Assembly: GCA_954871525.1 (NCBI GenBank)
Contig: OX940864.1
Coordinates: 3,466,001 to 3,530,000 of the forward strand
Direction of reading: 5' to 3'
Length of the DNA: 64,000 nucleotides
From: Parietaria judaica
Lineage: Eukaryota > Streptophyta > Magnoliopsida > Rosales > Urticaceae
Shown one piece after another: positions 25,325 through 37,012 of the stretch. The translations under genes were made by a program, and so were the position numbers. How positions within the stretch are numbered: the stretch's first letter is position 1; every line of letters starts with the position of its first letter. The notes below the pieces were generated by a model. That model searched no databases. It saw nothing but the letters and a program-made list of their open reading frames with translations, and was not told the origin of the DNA.

Positions 25325-28300
25325 ATGATTTTAGTGCTTATACATTGGAATTTGAATAGAACAAGAGTTCTCATGCAAAAATATGCAAAGATTAAATTGT
25401 TGACGAGAAATGCCATAGGAAATGCTATAGCATTTCCTATAGCATTTCTTTATTTGGCATTTTTTACAACCTTAAATTTCGAACCAATTGAAAAAATAAT
25501 GATTTGAAAGCTTATACATTGGAATATGAATATAACAAGAGTTTTCATGCAAAAATATGCAAGGATTAAATTGTTGACGAGAAATGCCATAGGAAATGCT
25601 AGCATTTCCTATAGCATTTCTTTATTTTTCATTGTTTACGACCTAAAATGTCGAACCAATTGAAAAAATAATGATTTTAGTGCTTATACATTGGATTTTG
25701 AATATAACAAGAGTTCTCATGCAAAAATATGCAAGGATTAAATTGTTGACGAGAAATGTCATAGGAAATGCTATAGCATTTTCTATAGCATTTCCTTATT
25801 TTACATTTTTTACAACCTTAAATTTCGAACGAATTGAAAAAATAATGATTTTAGGGCTTATACATTGGAATTTGAATATAACAAGAGATCTCATCCAAAA
25901 ATATGCAAAGATTAAATTGTTGACGAGAAATGCCATAGGAAATGCTATAGTATTTCCTATAGCATTTCTTTATTTGCCATTTTTTACAACCTTAAATTTT
26001 GAACCAATTAAATAAATAATGATTTTAGGGCTTATACATTGTAATTTGAATATAACAAGAGTTCTCATGCAAAAATATGCAAGGATTAAATTGTTGACGA
26101 GAAATGCCATAGGAAATGCTATAGCATTTCCTATAGCATTTCTTTATTTGGCATTTTTTACAACCTTAAATTTCGAACCAATTGAAAAAATAATGATTTG
26201 AAAGCTTATACATTGGAATATGAATATAACAAGAGTTTTCATGCAAAAATATGCAAGGATTAAATTGTTGACGAGAAATGCCATAGGAAATGCTAGCATT
26301 TCCTATAGCATTTCTTTATTTTACATTGTTTACGACCTAAAATGTCGAACCAATTGAAAAAATAATGATTTTAGTGCTTATACATTGGAATTTGAATATA
26401 ACAAGAGTTCTCATCCAAAAATATGAAAGGATTAAATTGTTGACGAGAAATGCCATAGGAAATGCTATAGCATTTCCTATAGCATTTCTTTATTTGACAT
26501 TTTTTACAACCTTAAATTTTGAACCAATTGAAAAAATAATGATTTTAAGGCTTATACATTGTAATTTGAATATAACAAGAGTTCTCATGCAAAAATATGC
26601 AAGGATTAAATTGTTGACGAGAAATGCCATAGGAAATGCTAGCATTTCCTATAGCATTTCTTTATTTTACATTGTTTACGACCTAAAATGTCGAACCAAT
26701 TGAAAAAATAATGATTTTAGTGCTTATAAATTGGAATTTGAATATAACAAGAGTTCTCATGCAAAAATATGCAAATATTTAATTGTTGACGAGAAATGCC
26801 ATAGGAAATGCTATAGCATTTCTTTATTTGACATTTTTTACAACCTTAAATTTTGAACCAATTGAAAAAATAATGATTTTAGGGCTTATACATTGTAATT
26901 TGAATATAACAAGAGTTCTCATGCAAAAATATGCAAGGATTAAATTGTTGACGAGAAATGCCATAGAAAATGCTAGCATTTCCTATAGCATTTCTTTATT
27001 TTACATTGTTTACGACCTAAAATGTCGAACCAATTGAAAAAATAATGATTTTAGTGCTTATAAATTGGAATTTGAATATAACAAGAGTTCTCATGCAAAA
27101 ATATGCAAAGATTTAATTGTTGACGAGAAATGCCATAGGAAATGCTATAGCATTTCTTTATTTGACATTTTTTACAACCTTAAATTTTGAACCAATTGAA
27201 AAAATAATGATTTTAGGGCTTATACATTGTAATTTGAATATAACAAGAGTTCTCATGCAAAAATATGCAAGGATTAAATTGTTGACGAGAAATGCCATAG
27301 AAAATGCTAGCATTTCCTATAGCATTTCTTTATTTTACATTGTTTACGACCTAAAATGTCGAACCAATTGAAAAAATAATGATTTTAGGGCTTATACATT
27401 GGAATTTGAATATAACAAGAGTTCTCATGCAAAAATATGCAAGGATTAAATTGTTGACGAGAAATGCCATAGGAAATGCTATAGCATTTCCTATAGCATT
27501 TCTTTATTTGACATTTTTAACAACCTTAAATTTTGAACCAATTGAAAAAATAATGATTTTAGGGCTTATACATTGTAATTTGAATATAACAAGAGTTCTC
27601 ATGCAAAAATATGCAAGGATTAAATTGTTGACGAGAAATGCCATAGGAAATGCTAGCATTTCCTATAGCATTTCTTTATTTTACATTGTTTACGACCTAA
27701 AATGTCGAACCAATTGAAAAAATAACGATTTAGTGCTTATAAATTGAAATTTGAATATAACAAGAGTTCTCATCCAAAAATATGCAAGGATTAAATTGTT
27801 GTCGAGAAATGCAATAGGAAATGCTATAGCATTTCCTATAGCATTTCTTTATTTGACATTTTTTACAACCTTAAATTTTGAACCAATTGAAAAAATAATG
27901 ATTTTAGGGCTTATACATTGTAATTTGAATATAACAAGAGTTCTCATGCAAAAATATGCAAGGATTAAATTGTTGACGAGAAATGCCATAGGAAATGCTA
28001 GCATTTCCTATAGCATTTCTTTATTTTACATTGTTTACGACCTAAAATGTCGAACCAATTGAAAAAATAATAATTTTAGTGCTTATACATTGGAATTTGA
28101 ATATAACAAGAGTTCTCATGCAAAAATATGCAAGGATTAAATTGTTGACGAGAAATGCCATAGGAAATGCTATAGCATTTCCTATAGCATTTCTTTATTT
28201 GACATTTTTAACAACCTTAAATTTTGAACCAATTGAAAAAATAATGATTTTAGGGCTTATACATTGTAATTTGAATATAACAAGAGTTCTCATGCAAAAA

Positions 28301-28330
28301 TATGCAAGGATTAAATTGTTGACGAGAAAT
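25325..28330 (+). repeat. 4,473-bp unit, partial copy 2
   Basis: All dimer starts from 25325 to 28079 lie exactly 4,473 bp after their partners, so no net indel separates the copies over 3 kb. The differences I saw are a few substitutions (for example CTATAGTATTTCC near 25.95 kb and TCATCCAAAAATATG near 26.41 kb). The copy ends near 28.33 kb, where GCCATAGAAAATG switches to the 1,371-bp pattern. Confidence 0.92.
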
Positions 28331-30464
28331 GCCATAGAAAATGATAGCATTTCCTATAGCATTTCTTTATTTTACATTGTTTACGACCTAAAATGTCGAA
28401 CCAATTGAAAAAATAATGATTTTAGTGCTTATAAATTGGAATTTGAATATAACAAGAGTTCTCATGCAAAAATATGCAAAGATTTAATTGTTGACGAGAA
28501 ATGCCATAGGAAATGCTATAGCATTTCTTTATTTGACATTTTTTACAACCTTAAATTTTGAACCAATTGAAAAAATAATGATTTTAGGGCTTATACATTG
28601 TAATTTGAATATAACAAGAGTTCTCATGCAAAAATATGCAAGGATTAAATTGTTGACGAGAAATGCCATAGAAAATGCTAGCATTTCCTATAGCATTTCT
28701 TTATTTTACATTGTTTACGACCTAAAATGTCGAACCAATTGAAAAAATAATGATTTTAGGGCTTATACATTGGAATTTGAATATAACAAGAGTTCTCATG
28801 CAAAAATATGCAAGGATTAAATTGTTGACGAGAAATGCCATAGGAAATGCTATAGCATTTCCTATAGCATTTCTTTATTTGACATTTTTAACAACCTTAA
28901 ATTTTGAACCAATTGAAAAAATAATGATTTTAGGGCTTATACATTGTAATTTGAATATAACAAGAGTTCTCATGCAAAAATATGCAAGGATTAAATTGTT
29001 GACGAGAAATGCCATAGGAAATGCTAGCATTTCCTATAGCATTTCTTTATTTTACATTGTTTACGACCTAAAATGTCGAACCAATTGAAAAAATAACGAT
29101 TTAGTGCTTATAAATTGAAATTTTAATATAACAAGAGTTCTCATCCAAAAATATGCAAGGATTAAATTGTTGTCGAGAAATGCAATAGGAAATGCTATAG
29201 CATTTCCTATAGCATTTCTTTATTTGACATTTTTTACAACCTTAAATTTTGAACCAATTGAAAAAATAATGATTTTAGGGCTTATACATTGTAATTTGAA
29301 TATAACAAGAGTTCTCATGCAAAAATATGCAAGGATTAAATTGTTGACGAGAAATGCCATAGGAAATGCTAGCATTTCCTATAGCATTTCTTTATTTTAC
29401 ATTGTTTACGACCTAAAATGTCGAACCAATTGAAAAAATAATAATTTTAGTGCTTATACATTGGAATTTGAATATAACAAGAGTTCTCATGCAAAAATAT
29501 GCAAGGATTAAATTGTTGACGAGAAATGCCATAGGAAATGCTATAGCATTTCCTATAGCATTTCTTTATTTGACATTTTTAACAACCTTAAATTTTGAAC
29601 CAATTGAAAAAATAATGATTTTAGGGCTTATACATTGTAATTTGAATATAACAAGAGTTCTCATGCAAAAATATGCAAGGATTAAATTGTTGACGAGAAA
29701 TGCCATAGAAAATGCTAGCATTTCCTATAGCATTTCTTTATTTTACATTGTTTACGACCTAAAATGTCGAACCAATTGAAAAAATAATGATTTTAGTGCT
29801 TATAAATTGGAATTTGAATATAACAAGAGTTCTCATGCAAAAATATGCAAAGATTTAATTGTTGACGAGAAATGCCATAGGAAATGCTATAGCATTTCTT
29901 TATTTGACATTTTTTACAACCTTAAATTTTGAACCAATTGAAAAAATAATGATTTTAGGGCTTATACATTGTAATTTGAATATAACAAGAGTTCTCATGC
30001 AAAAATATGCAAGGATTAAATTGTTGACGAGAAATGCCATAGGAAATGCTAGCATTTCCTATAGCATTTCTTTATTTTACATTGTTTACGACCTAAAATG
30101 TCGAACCAATTGAAAAAATAATGATTTTAGGGCTTATACATTGGAATTTGAATATAACAAGAGTTCTCATGCAAAAATATGCAAGGATTAAATTGTTGAC
30201 GAGAAATGCCATAGGAAATGCTAGCATTTCCTATGGCATTTCTTTATTTGACATTTTTAACAACCTTAAATTTTGAACCAATTGAAAAAATAATGATTTT
30301 AGGGCTTATACATTGTAATTTGAATATAACAAGAGTTCTCATGCAAAAATATGCAAGGATTAAATTGTTGACGAGAAATGCCATAGGAAATGCTAGCATT
30401 TCCTATAGCATTTCTTTATTTTACATTGTTTACGACCTAAAATGTCGAACCAATTGAAAAAATA
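27379..30464 (+). repeat. 1,371-bp eight-monomer HOR, two full copies plus start of a third
   Basis: Units start at 27379, 28750 and 30121. Dimer lengths 346, 345, 346 and 334 sum to 1,371. The first half is the 691-bp pattern and the second half contains the 162-bp short monomer (346 + 334 = 680). The third copy begins with a B-core/A-tail hybrid and then passes into plain 691-bp units. Confidence 0.92.
30121..30292 (+). repeat. Hybrid monomer: B core with A tail (reciprocal)
   Basis: The 172-bp monomer has core GCTAGC followed by the A tail GACATTTTTAACAACC. It begins the third, incomplete copy of the 1,371-bp unit. A second example is 42170-42341. These are the reciprocal class to the A-core/B-tail hybrids. 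Confidence 0.85.
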
Positions 30465-32191
30465 ACGATTTAGTGCTTATAAATTGAAATTTGAATATAA
30501 CAAGAGTTCTCATCCAAAAATATGCAAGGATTAAATTGTTGTCGAGAAATGCAATAGGAAATGCTATAGCATTTCCTATAGCATTTCTTTATTTGACATT
30601 TTTTACAACCTTAAATTTTGAACCAATTGAAAAAATAATGATTTTAGGGCTTATACATTGTAATTTGAATATAACAAGAGTTCTCATGCAAAAATATGCA
30701 AGGATTAAATTGTTGACGAGAAATGCCATAGGAAATGCTAGCATTTCCTATAGCATTTCTTTATTTTACATTGTTTACGACCTAAAATGTCGAACCAATT
30801 GAAAAAATAATAATTTTAGTGCTTATACATTGGAATTTGAATATAACAAGAGTTCTCATGCAAAAATATGCAAGGATTAAATTGTTGACGAGAAATGCCA
30901 TAGGAAATGCTATAGCATTTCCTATAGCATTTCTTTATTTGACATTTTTAACAACCTTAAATTTTGAACCAATTGAAAAAATAATGATTTTAGGGCTTAT
31001 ACATTGTAATTTGAATATAACAAGAGTTCTCATGCAAAAATATGCAAGGATTAAATTGTTGACGAGAAATGCCATAGGAAATGCTAGCATTTCCTATAGC
31101 ATTTCTTTATTTTACATTGTTTACGACCTAAAATGTCGAACCAATTGAAAAAATAACGATTTAGTGCTTATAAATTGAAATTTTAATATAACAAGAGTTC
31201 TCATCCAAAAATATGCAAGGATTAAATTGTTGTCGAGAAATGCAATAGGAAATGCTATAGCATTTCCTATAGCATTTCTTTATTTGACATTTTTTACAAC
31301 CTTAAATTTTGAACCAATTGAAAAAATAATGATTTTAGGGCTTATACATTGTAATTTGAATATAACAAGAGTTCTCATGCAAAAATATGCAAGGATTAAA
31401 TTGTTGACGAGAAATGCCATAGGAAATGCTAGCATTTCCTATAGCATTTCTTTATTTTACATTGTTTACAACCTAAAATGTCGAACCAATTGAAAAAATA
31501 ATAATTTTAGTGCTTATACATTGGAATTTGAATATAACAAGAGTTCTCATGCAAAAATATGCAAGGATTAAATTGTTGACGAGAAATGCCATAGGAAATG
31601 CTATAGCATTTCCTATAGCATTTCTTTATTTGACATTTTTAACAACCTTAAATTTTGAACCAATTGAAAAAATAATGATTTTAGGGCTTATACATTGTAA
31701 TTTGAATATAACAAGAGTTCTCATGCAAAAATATGCAAGGATTAAATTGTTGACGAGAAATGCCATAGGAAATGCTAGCATTTCCTATAGCATTTCTTTA
31801 TTTTACATTGTTTACGACCTAAAATGTCGAACCAATTGAAAAAATAACGATTTAGTGCTTATAAATTGAAATTTGAATATAACAAGAGTTCTCATCCAAA
31901 AATATGCAAGGATTAAATTGTTGTCGAGAAATGCAATAGGAAATGCTATAGCATTTCCTATAGCATTTCTTTATTTGACATTTTTTACAACCTTAAATTT
32001 TGAACCAATTGAAAAAATAATGATTTTAGGGCTTATACATTGTAATTTGAATATAACAAGAGTTCTCATGCAAAAATATGCAAGGATTAAATTGTTGACG
32101 AGAAATGCCATAGGAAATGCTAGCATTTCCTATAGCATTTCTTTATTTTACATTGTTTACGACCTAAAATGTCGAACCAATTGAAAAAATA
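30465..32191 (+). repeat. 691-bp HOR, second block
   Basis: Dimers start at 30465, 30810, 31156, 31501 and 31847, alternating 345 and 346 bp, with the same AACGATTTAG, TCATCC and GTTGTCGAG markers as at 23-25 kb. The block ends at 32192, where the TGTCATAGG module begins, just as the first block ends at 24979. Confidence 0.9.
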
Positions 32192-35100
32192 ATGATTTTA
32201 GTGCTTATACATTGGAATTTGAATATAACAAGAGTTCTCATGCAAAAATATGCAAGGATTAAATTGTTGACGAGAAATGTCATAGGAAATGCTATAGCAT
32301 TTCCTATAGCATTTCTTTTTTTGACATTTTTTACAACCTTAAATTTCGAACCAATTAAATAAATAATGATTTTAGGGCTTATACATTGTAATTTGAATAT
32401 AACAAGAGTTCTCATGCAAAAATATGCAAGGATTAAATTGTTGACGAGAAATGCCATAGGAAATGCTATATCATTTCCTATAGCATTTCTTTATTTGACA
32501 TTTTTTACAACCTTAAATTTCGAACCAATTGAAAAAATATTTATTTTGAAGCTTATACATTGGAATATGAATATAACAAGAGTTTTCATGCAAAAATATG
32601 CAAGGATTAAATTGTTGACGAGAAATGCCATAGGAAATGCTAGCATTTCCTATAGCATTTCTTTATTTTACATTGTTTACGACCTAAAATGTCGAACCAA
32701 TTGAAAAAATAATGATTTTAGTGCTTATACATTGGAATTTGAATATAACAAGAGTTCTCATGCAAAAATATGCAAGGATTAAATTGTTGACGAGAAATGC
32801 CATAGGAAATGCTATAGCATTTCCTAAAGCATTTCTTTATTTGACATTTTTTACAACCTTAAATTTTGAACCAATTGAAAAAATAATGATTTTAGGGCTT
32901 ATACATTGTAATTTGAATATAACAAGAGTTCTCATGCAAAAATATGCAAGGATTAAATTGTTGACGAGAAATGCCATAGGAAATGCTAGCATTTCCTATA
33001 GCATTTCTTTATTTTACATTGTTTACGACCTAAAATGTCGAACCAATTGAAAAAAATAATAATTTTAGTGCTTATACATTGGAATTTGAATATAACAAGA
33101 GTTCTCATGCAAAAATATGCAAGGATTAAATTGTTGACGAGAAATGCCATAGGAAATGCTATAGCATTTCCTATAGCATTTCTTTATTTGACATTTTTAA
33201 CAACCTTAAATTTTGAACCAATTGAAAAAATAATGATTTTAGGGCTTATACATTGTAATTTGAATATAACAAGAGTTCTCATGCAAAAATATGCAAGGAT
33301 TAAATTGTTGACGAGAAATGCCATAGGAAATGCTAGCATTTCCTATAGCATTTCTTTATTTTACATTGTTTACGACCTAAAATGTCGAACCAATTGAAAA
33401 AATAACGATTTAGTGCTTATAAATTGAAATTTGAATATAACAAGAGTTCTCATCCAAAAATATGCAAGGATTAAATTGTTGTCGAGAAATGCAATAGGAA
33501 ATGCTATAGCATTTCCTATAGCATTTCTTTATTTGACATTTTTTACAACCTTAAATTTTGAACCAATTGAAAAAATAATGATTTTAGGGCTTATACATTG
33601 TAATTTGAATATAACAAGAGTTCTCATGCAAAAATATGCAAGGATTAAATTGTTGACGAGAAATGCCATAGGAAATGCTAGCATTTCCTATAGCATTTCT
33701 TTATTTTACATTGTTTACGACCTAAAATGTCGAACCAATTGAAAAAATAATGATTTTAGTGCTTATACATTGGAATTTGAATATAACAAGAGTTCTCATG
33801 CAAAAATATGCAAGGATTAAATTGTTGACGAGAAATGCCATAGGAAATGCTATAGCATTTCCTATAGCATTTCTTTATTTGACATTTTTTACAACCTTAA
33901 ATTTTGAACCAATTGAAAAAATAATGATTTTAGGGCTTATACATTGTAATTTGAATATAACAAGAGTTCTCATGCAAAAATATGCAAGGATTAAATTGTT
34001 GACGAGAAATGCCATAGGAAATGCTAGCATTTCCTATAGTATTTCTTTATTTTACATTGTTTACGACCTAAAATGTCGAACCAATTGAAAAAATAACGAT
34101 TTAGTGCTTATAAATTGAAATTTGAATATAACAAGAGTTCTCATCCAAAAATATGCAAGGATTAAATTGTTGTCGAGAAATGCAATAGGAAATGCTATAG
34201 CATTTCCTATAGCATTTCTTTATTTGACATTTTTTACAACCTTAAATTTTGAACCAATTGAAAAAATAATGATTTTAGGGCTTATACATTGTAATTTGAA
34301 TATAACAAGAGTTCTAATGCAAAAATATGCAAGGATTAAATTGTTGACGAGAAATGCCATAGGAAATGCTAGCATTTCCTATAGCATTTCTTTATTTTAC
34401 ATTGTTTACGACCTAAAATGTCGAACCAATTGAAAAAATAATGATTTTAGTGCTTATACATTGGAATTTGAATATAACAAGATTTCTCATGCAAAAATAT
34501 GCAAGGATTAAATTGTTGACGAGAAATGTCATAGGAAATGCTATAGCATTTCCTATAGCATTTCTTTTTTTGACATTTTTTACAACCTTAAATTTCGAAC
34601 CAATTAAATAAATAATGATTTTAGGGCTTATACATTGTAATTTGAATATAACAAGAGTTCTCATGCAAAAATATGCAAGGATTAAATTGTTGACGAGAAA
34701 TGCCATAGGAAATGCTATAGCATTTCCTATAGCATTTCTTTATTTGACATTTTTTACAACCTTAAATTTCGAACCAATTGAAAAAATAATTATTTTGAAG
34801 CTTATACATTGGAATATGAATATAACAAGAGTTTTCATGCAAAAATATGCAAGGATTAAATTGTTGACGAGAAATGCCATAGGAAATGCTAGCATTTCCT
34901 ATAGCATTTCTTTATTTTACATTGTTTACGACCTAAAATGTCGAACCAATTGAAAAAATAATGATTTTAGTGCTTATACATTGTAATTTGAATATAACAA
35001 GAGTTCTCATGCAAAAATATGCAAGGATTAAATTGTTGACGAGAAATGCTATAGGAAATGCTATAGCATTTCCTATAGCATTTCTTTATTTGACATTTTT

Positions 35101-35299
35101 TACAACCTTAAATTTTGAACCAATTGAAAAAATAATGATTTTAGGGCTTATACATTGTAATTTGAATATAACAAGAGTTCTCATGCAAAAATATGCAAGG
35201 ATTAAATTGTTGACGAGAAATGCCATAGGAAATGCTAGCATTTCCTATAGCATTTCTTTATTTTACATTGTTTACGACCTAAAATGTCGAACCAATTGA
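32192..35299 (+). repeat. 2,249-bp 13-monomer unit, one full and one partial copy
   Basis: Spacings 32192 to 34441, 32366 to 34615 and 32712 to 34961 are all 2,249 bp. Lengths 174, 346, 347, 346, 345, 346 and 345 sum to 2,249; the 347 comes from one extra A before 33059. The unit opens with a monomer marked by AAATGTCATAGG, CTTTTTTTGAC and AATTAAATAAATA. The interior contains 691-bp units. The second copy departs after about 35299 into the 1,026-bp HOR. Confidence 0.9.
35042..35085. repeat. Perfect 44-bp palindrome at a monomer dyad
   Basis: The left half is AGAAATGCTATAGGAAATGC followed by TA, and the right half is its exact reverse complement. The usual monomer has C at the tenth base of the palindrome (GCCATAGG), which gives the single mismatched pair. 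Here GCTATAGG restores full symmetry. It could in principle extrude as a cruciform with 22-bp arms. Confidence 0.95.
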
Positions 35300-35814
35300 A
35301 AAAATAATGATTTTAGTGCTTATACATTGGAATTTGAATATAACAAGAGTTCTCATGCAAAAATATGCAAGGATTAAATTGTTGACGAGAAATGCCATAG
35401 GAAATGCTATAGCATTTCTTTATTTGACAATTTTTACAACCTTAAATTTTGAACCAATTGAAAAAATAATGACTTTAGGGCTTATACATTGTAATTTGAA
35501 TATAACAAGAGTTCTCATGCAAAAATATGCAAGGATTAAATTGTTGACGAGAAATGCCATAGGAAATGCTAGCATTTCCTATAGCATTTCTTTATTTTAC
35601 ATTGTTTACGACCTAAAATGTCGAACCAATTGAAAAAATAATGATTTTAGTGCTTATAAATTGAAATTTGAATATAACAAGAGTTCTCATGCAAAAATAT
35701 GCAAGGATTAAATTGTTGACGAGAAATGCCATAGGAAATGCTATAGCATTTCCTATAGCATTTCTTTATTTGACATTTTTTACAACCTTAAATTTCGAAC
35801 CAATTGAAAAAATA

Positions 35815-35986
35815 ATGATTTTAAAGCTTATACATTGGAATATGAATATAACAAGAGTTTTCATGCAAAAATATGCAAGGATTAAATTGTTGACGAGAAA
35901 TGCCATAGGAAATGCTAGCATTTCCTATAGCATTTCTTTATTTTACATTGTTTACGACCTAAAATGTCGAACCAATTGAAAAAATA
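35815..35986 (+). repeat. Reference C-type monomer (AAGCTT-bearing, 172 bp)
   Basis: The left part reads TTTTAAAGCTTATACATTGG, then AATATGAATATAAC and GAGTTTTCATGC. Core and tail are B type. C follows an A monomer whose tail has TTTCGAACC. A sub-variant with TTATTTTGAAGC marks the blocks near 32.5, 34.8, 37.4, 43.2, 44.4, 46.0, 48.7 and 50.2 kb. Another with GATTTGAAAGC marks the blocks near 20.7, 21.0, 21.7, 25.5, 26.2, 38.6, 47.2 and 51.5 kb. These make good tracers of block ancestry. Confidence 0.9.
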
Positions 35987-37012
35987 ATGATTTTAGTGCT
36001 TATACATTGTAATTTGAATATAACAAGAGTTCTCATGCAAAAATATGCAAGGATTAAATTGTTGACGAGAAATGCCATAGGAAATGCTATAGCATTTCCT
36101 ATAGCATTTCTTTATTTGACATTTTTTACAACCTTAAATTTTGAACCAATTGAAAAAATAATGATTTTAGGGCTTATACATTGTAATTTGAATATAACAA
36201 GAGTTCTCATGCAAAAATATGCAAGGATTAAATTGTTGACGAGAAATGCCATAGGAAATGCTAGCATTTCCTATAGCATTTCTTTATTTTACATTGTTTA
36301 CGACCTAAAATGTCGAACCAATTGAAAAAATAATGATTTTAGTGCTTATACATTGGAATTTGAATATAACAAGAGTTCTCATGCAAAAATATGCAAGGAT
36401 TAAATTGTTGACGAGAAATGCCATAGGAAATGCTATAGCATTTCTTTATTTGACAATTTTTACAACCTTAAATTTTGAACCAATTGAAAAAATAATGACT
36501 TTAGGGCTTATACATTGTAATTTGAATATAACAAGAGTTCTCATGCAAAAATATGCAAGGATTAAATTGTTGACGAGAAATGCCATAGGAAATGCTTGCA
36601 TTTCCTATAGCATTTCTTTATTTTACATTGTTTACGACCTAAAATGTCGAACCAATTGAAAAAATAATGATTTTAGTGCTTATAAATTGAAATTTGAATA
36701 TAACAAGAGTTCTCATGCAAAAATATGCAAGGATTAAATTGTTGACGAGAAATGCCATAGGAAATGCTATAGCATTTCCTATAGCATTTCTTTATTTGAC
36801 ATTTTTTACAACCTTAAATTTCGAACCAATTGAAAAAATAATGATTTTAAAGTTTATACATTGGAATATGAATATAACAAGAGTTTTCATGCAAAAATAT
36901 GCAAGGATTAAATTGTTGACGAGAAATGCCATAGGAAATGCTAGCATTTCCTATAGCATTTCTTTATTTTACATTGTTTACGACCTAAAATGTCGAACCA
37001 ATTGAAAAAATA

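Larger units (their letters stand above)
34961..37012 (+). repeat. 1,026-bp six-monomer HOR, two copies
   Basis: Units start at 34961 and 35987. Lengths 174, 172, 162, 172, 174 and 172 sum to 1,026. Markers are AGTGCTTATACATTGTAATTTG at the start, a 162-bp monomer with GACAATTTTTAC, AATGACTTTAGGGC, and a closing A-C pair. Single copies recur at 44576-45601 and 48870-49895. The first copy holds the perfect 44-bp palindrome. Confidence 0.93.
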
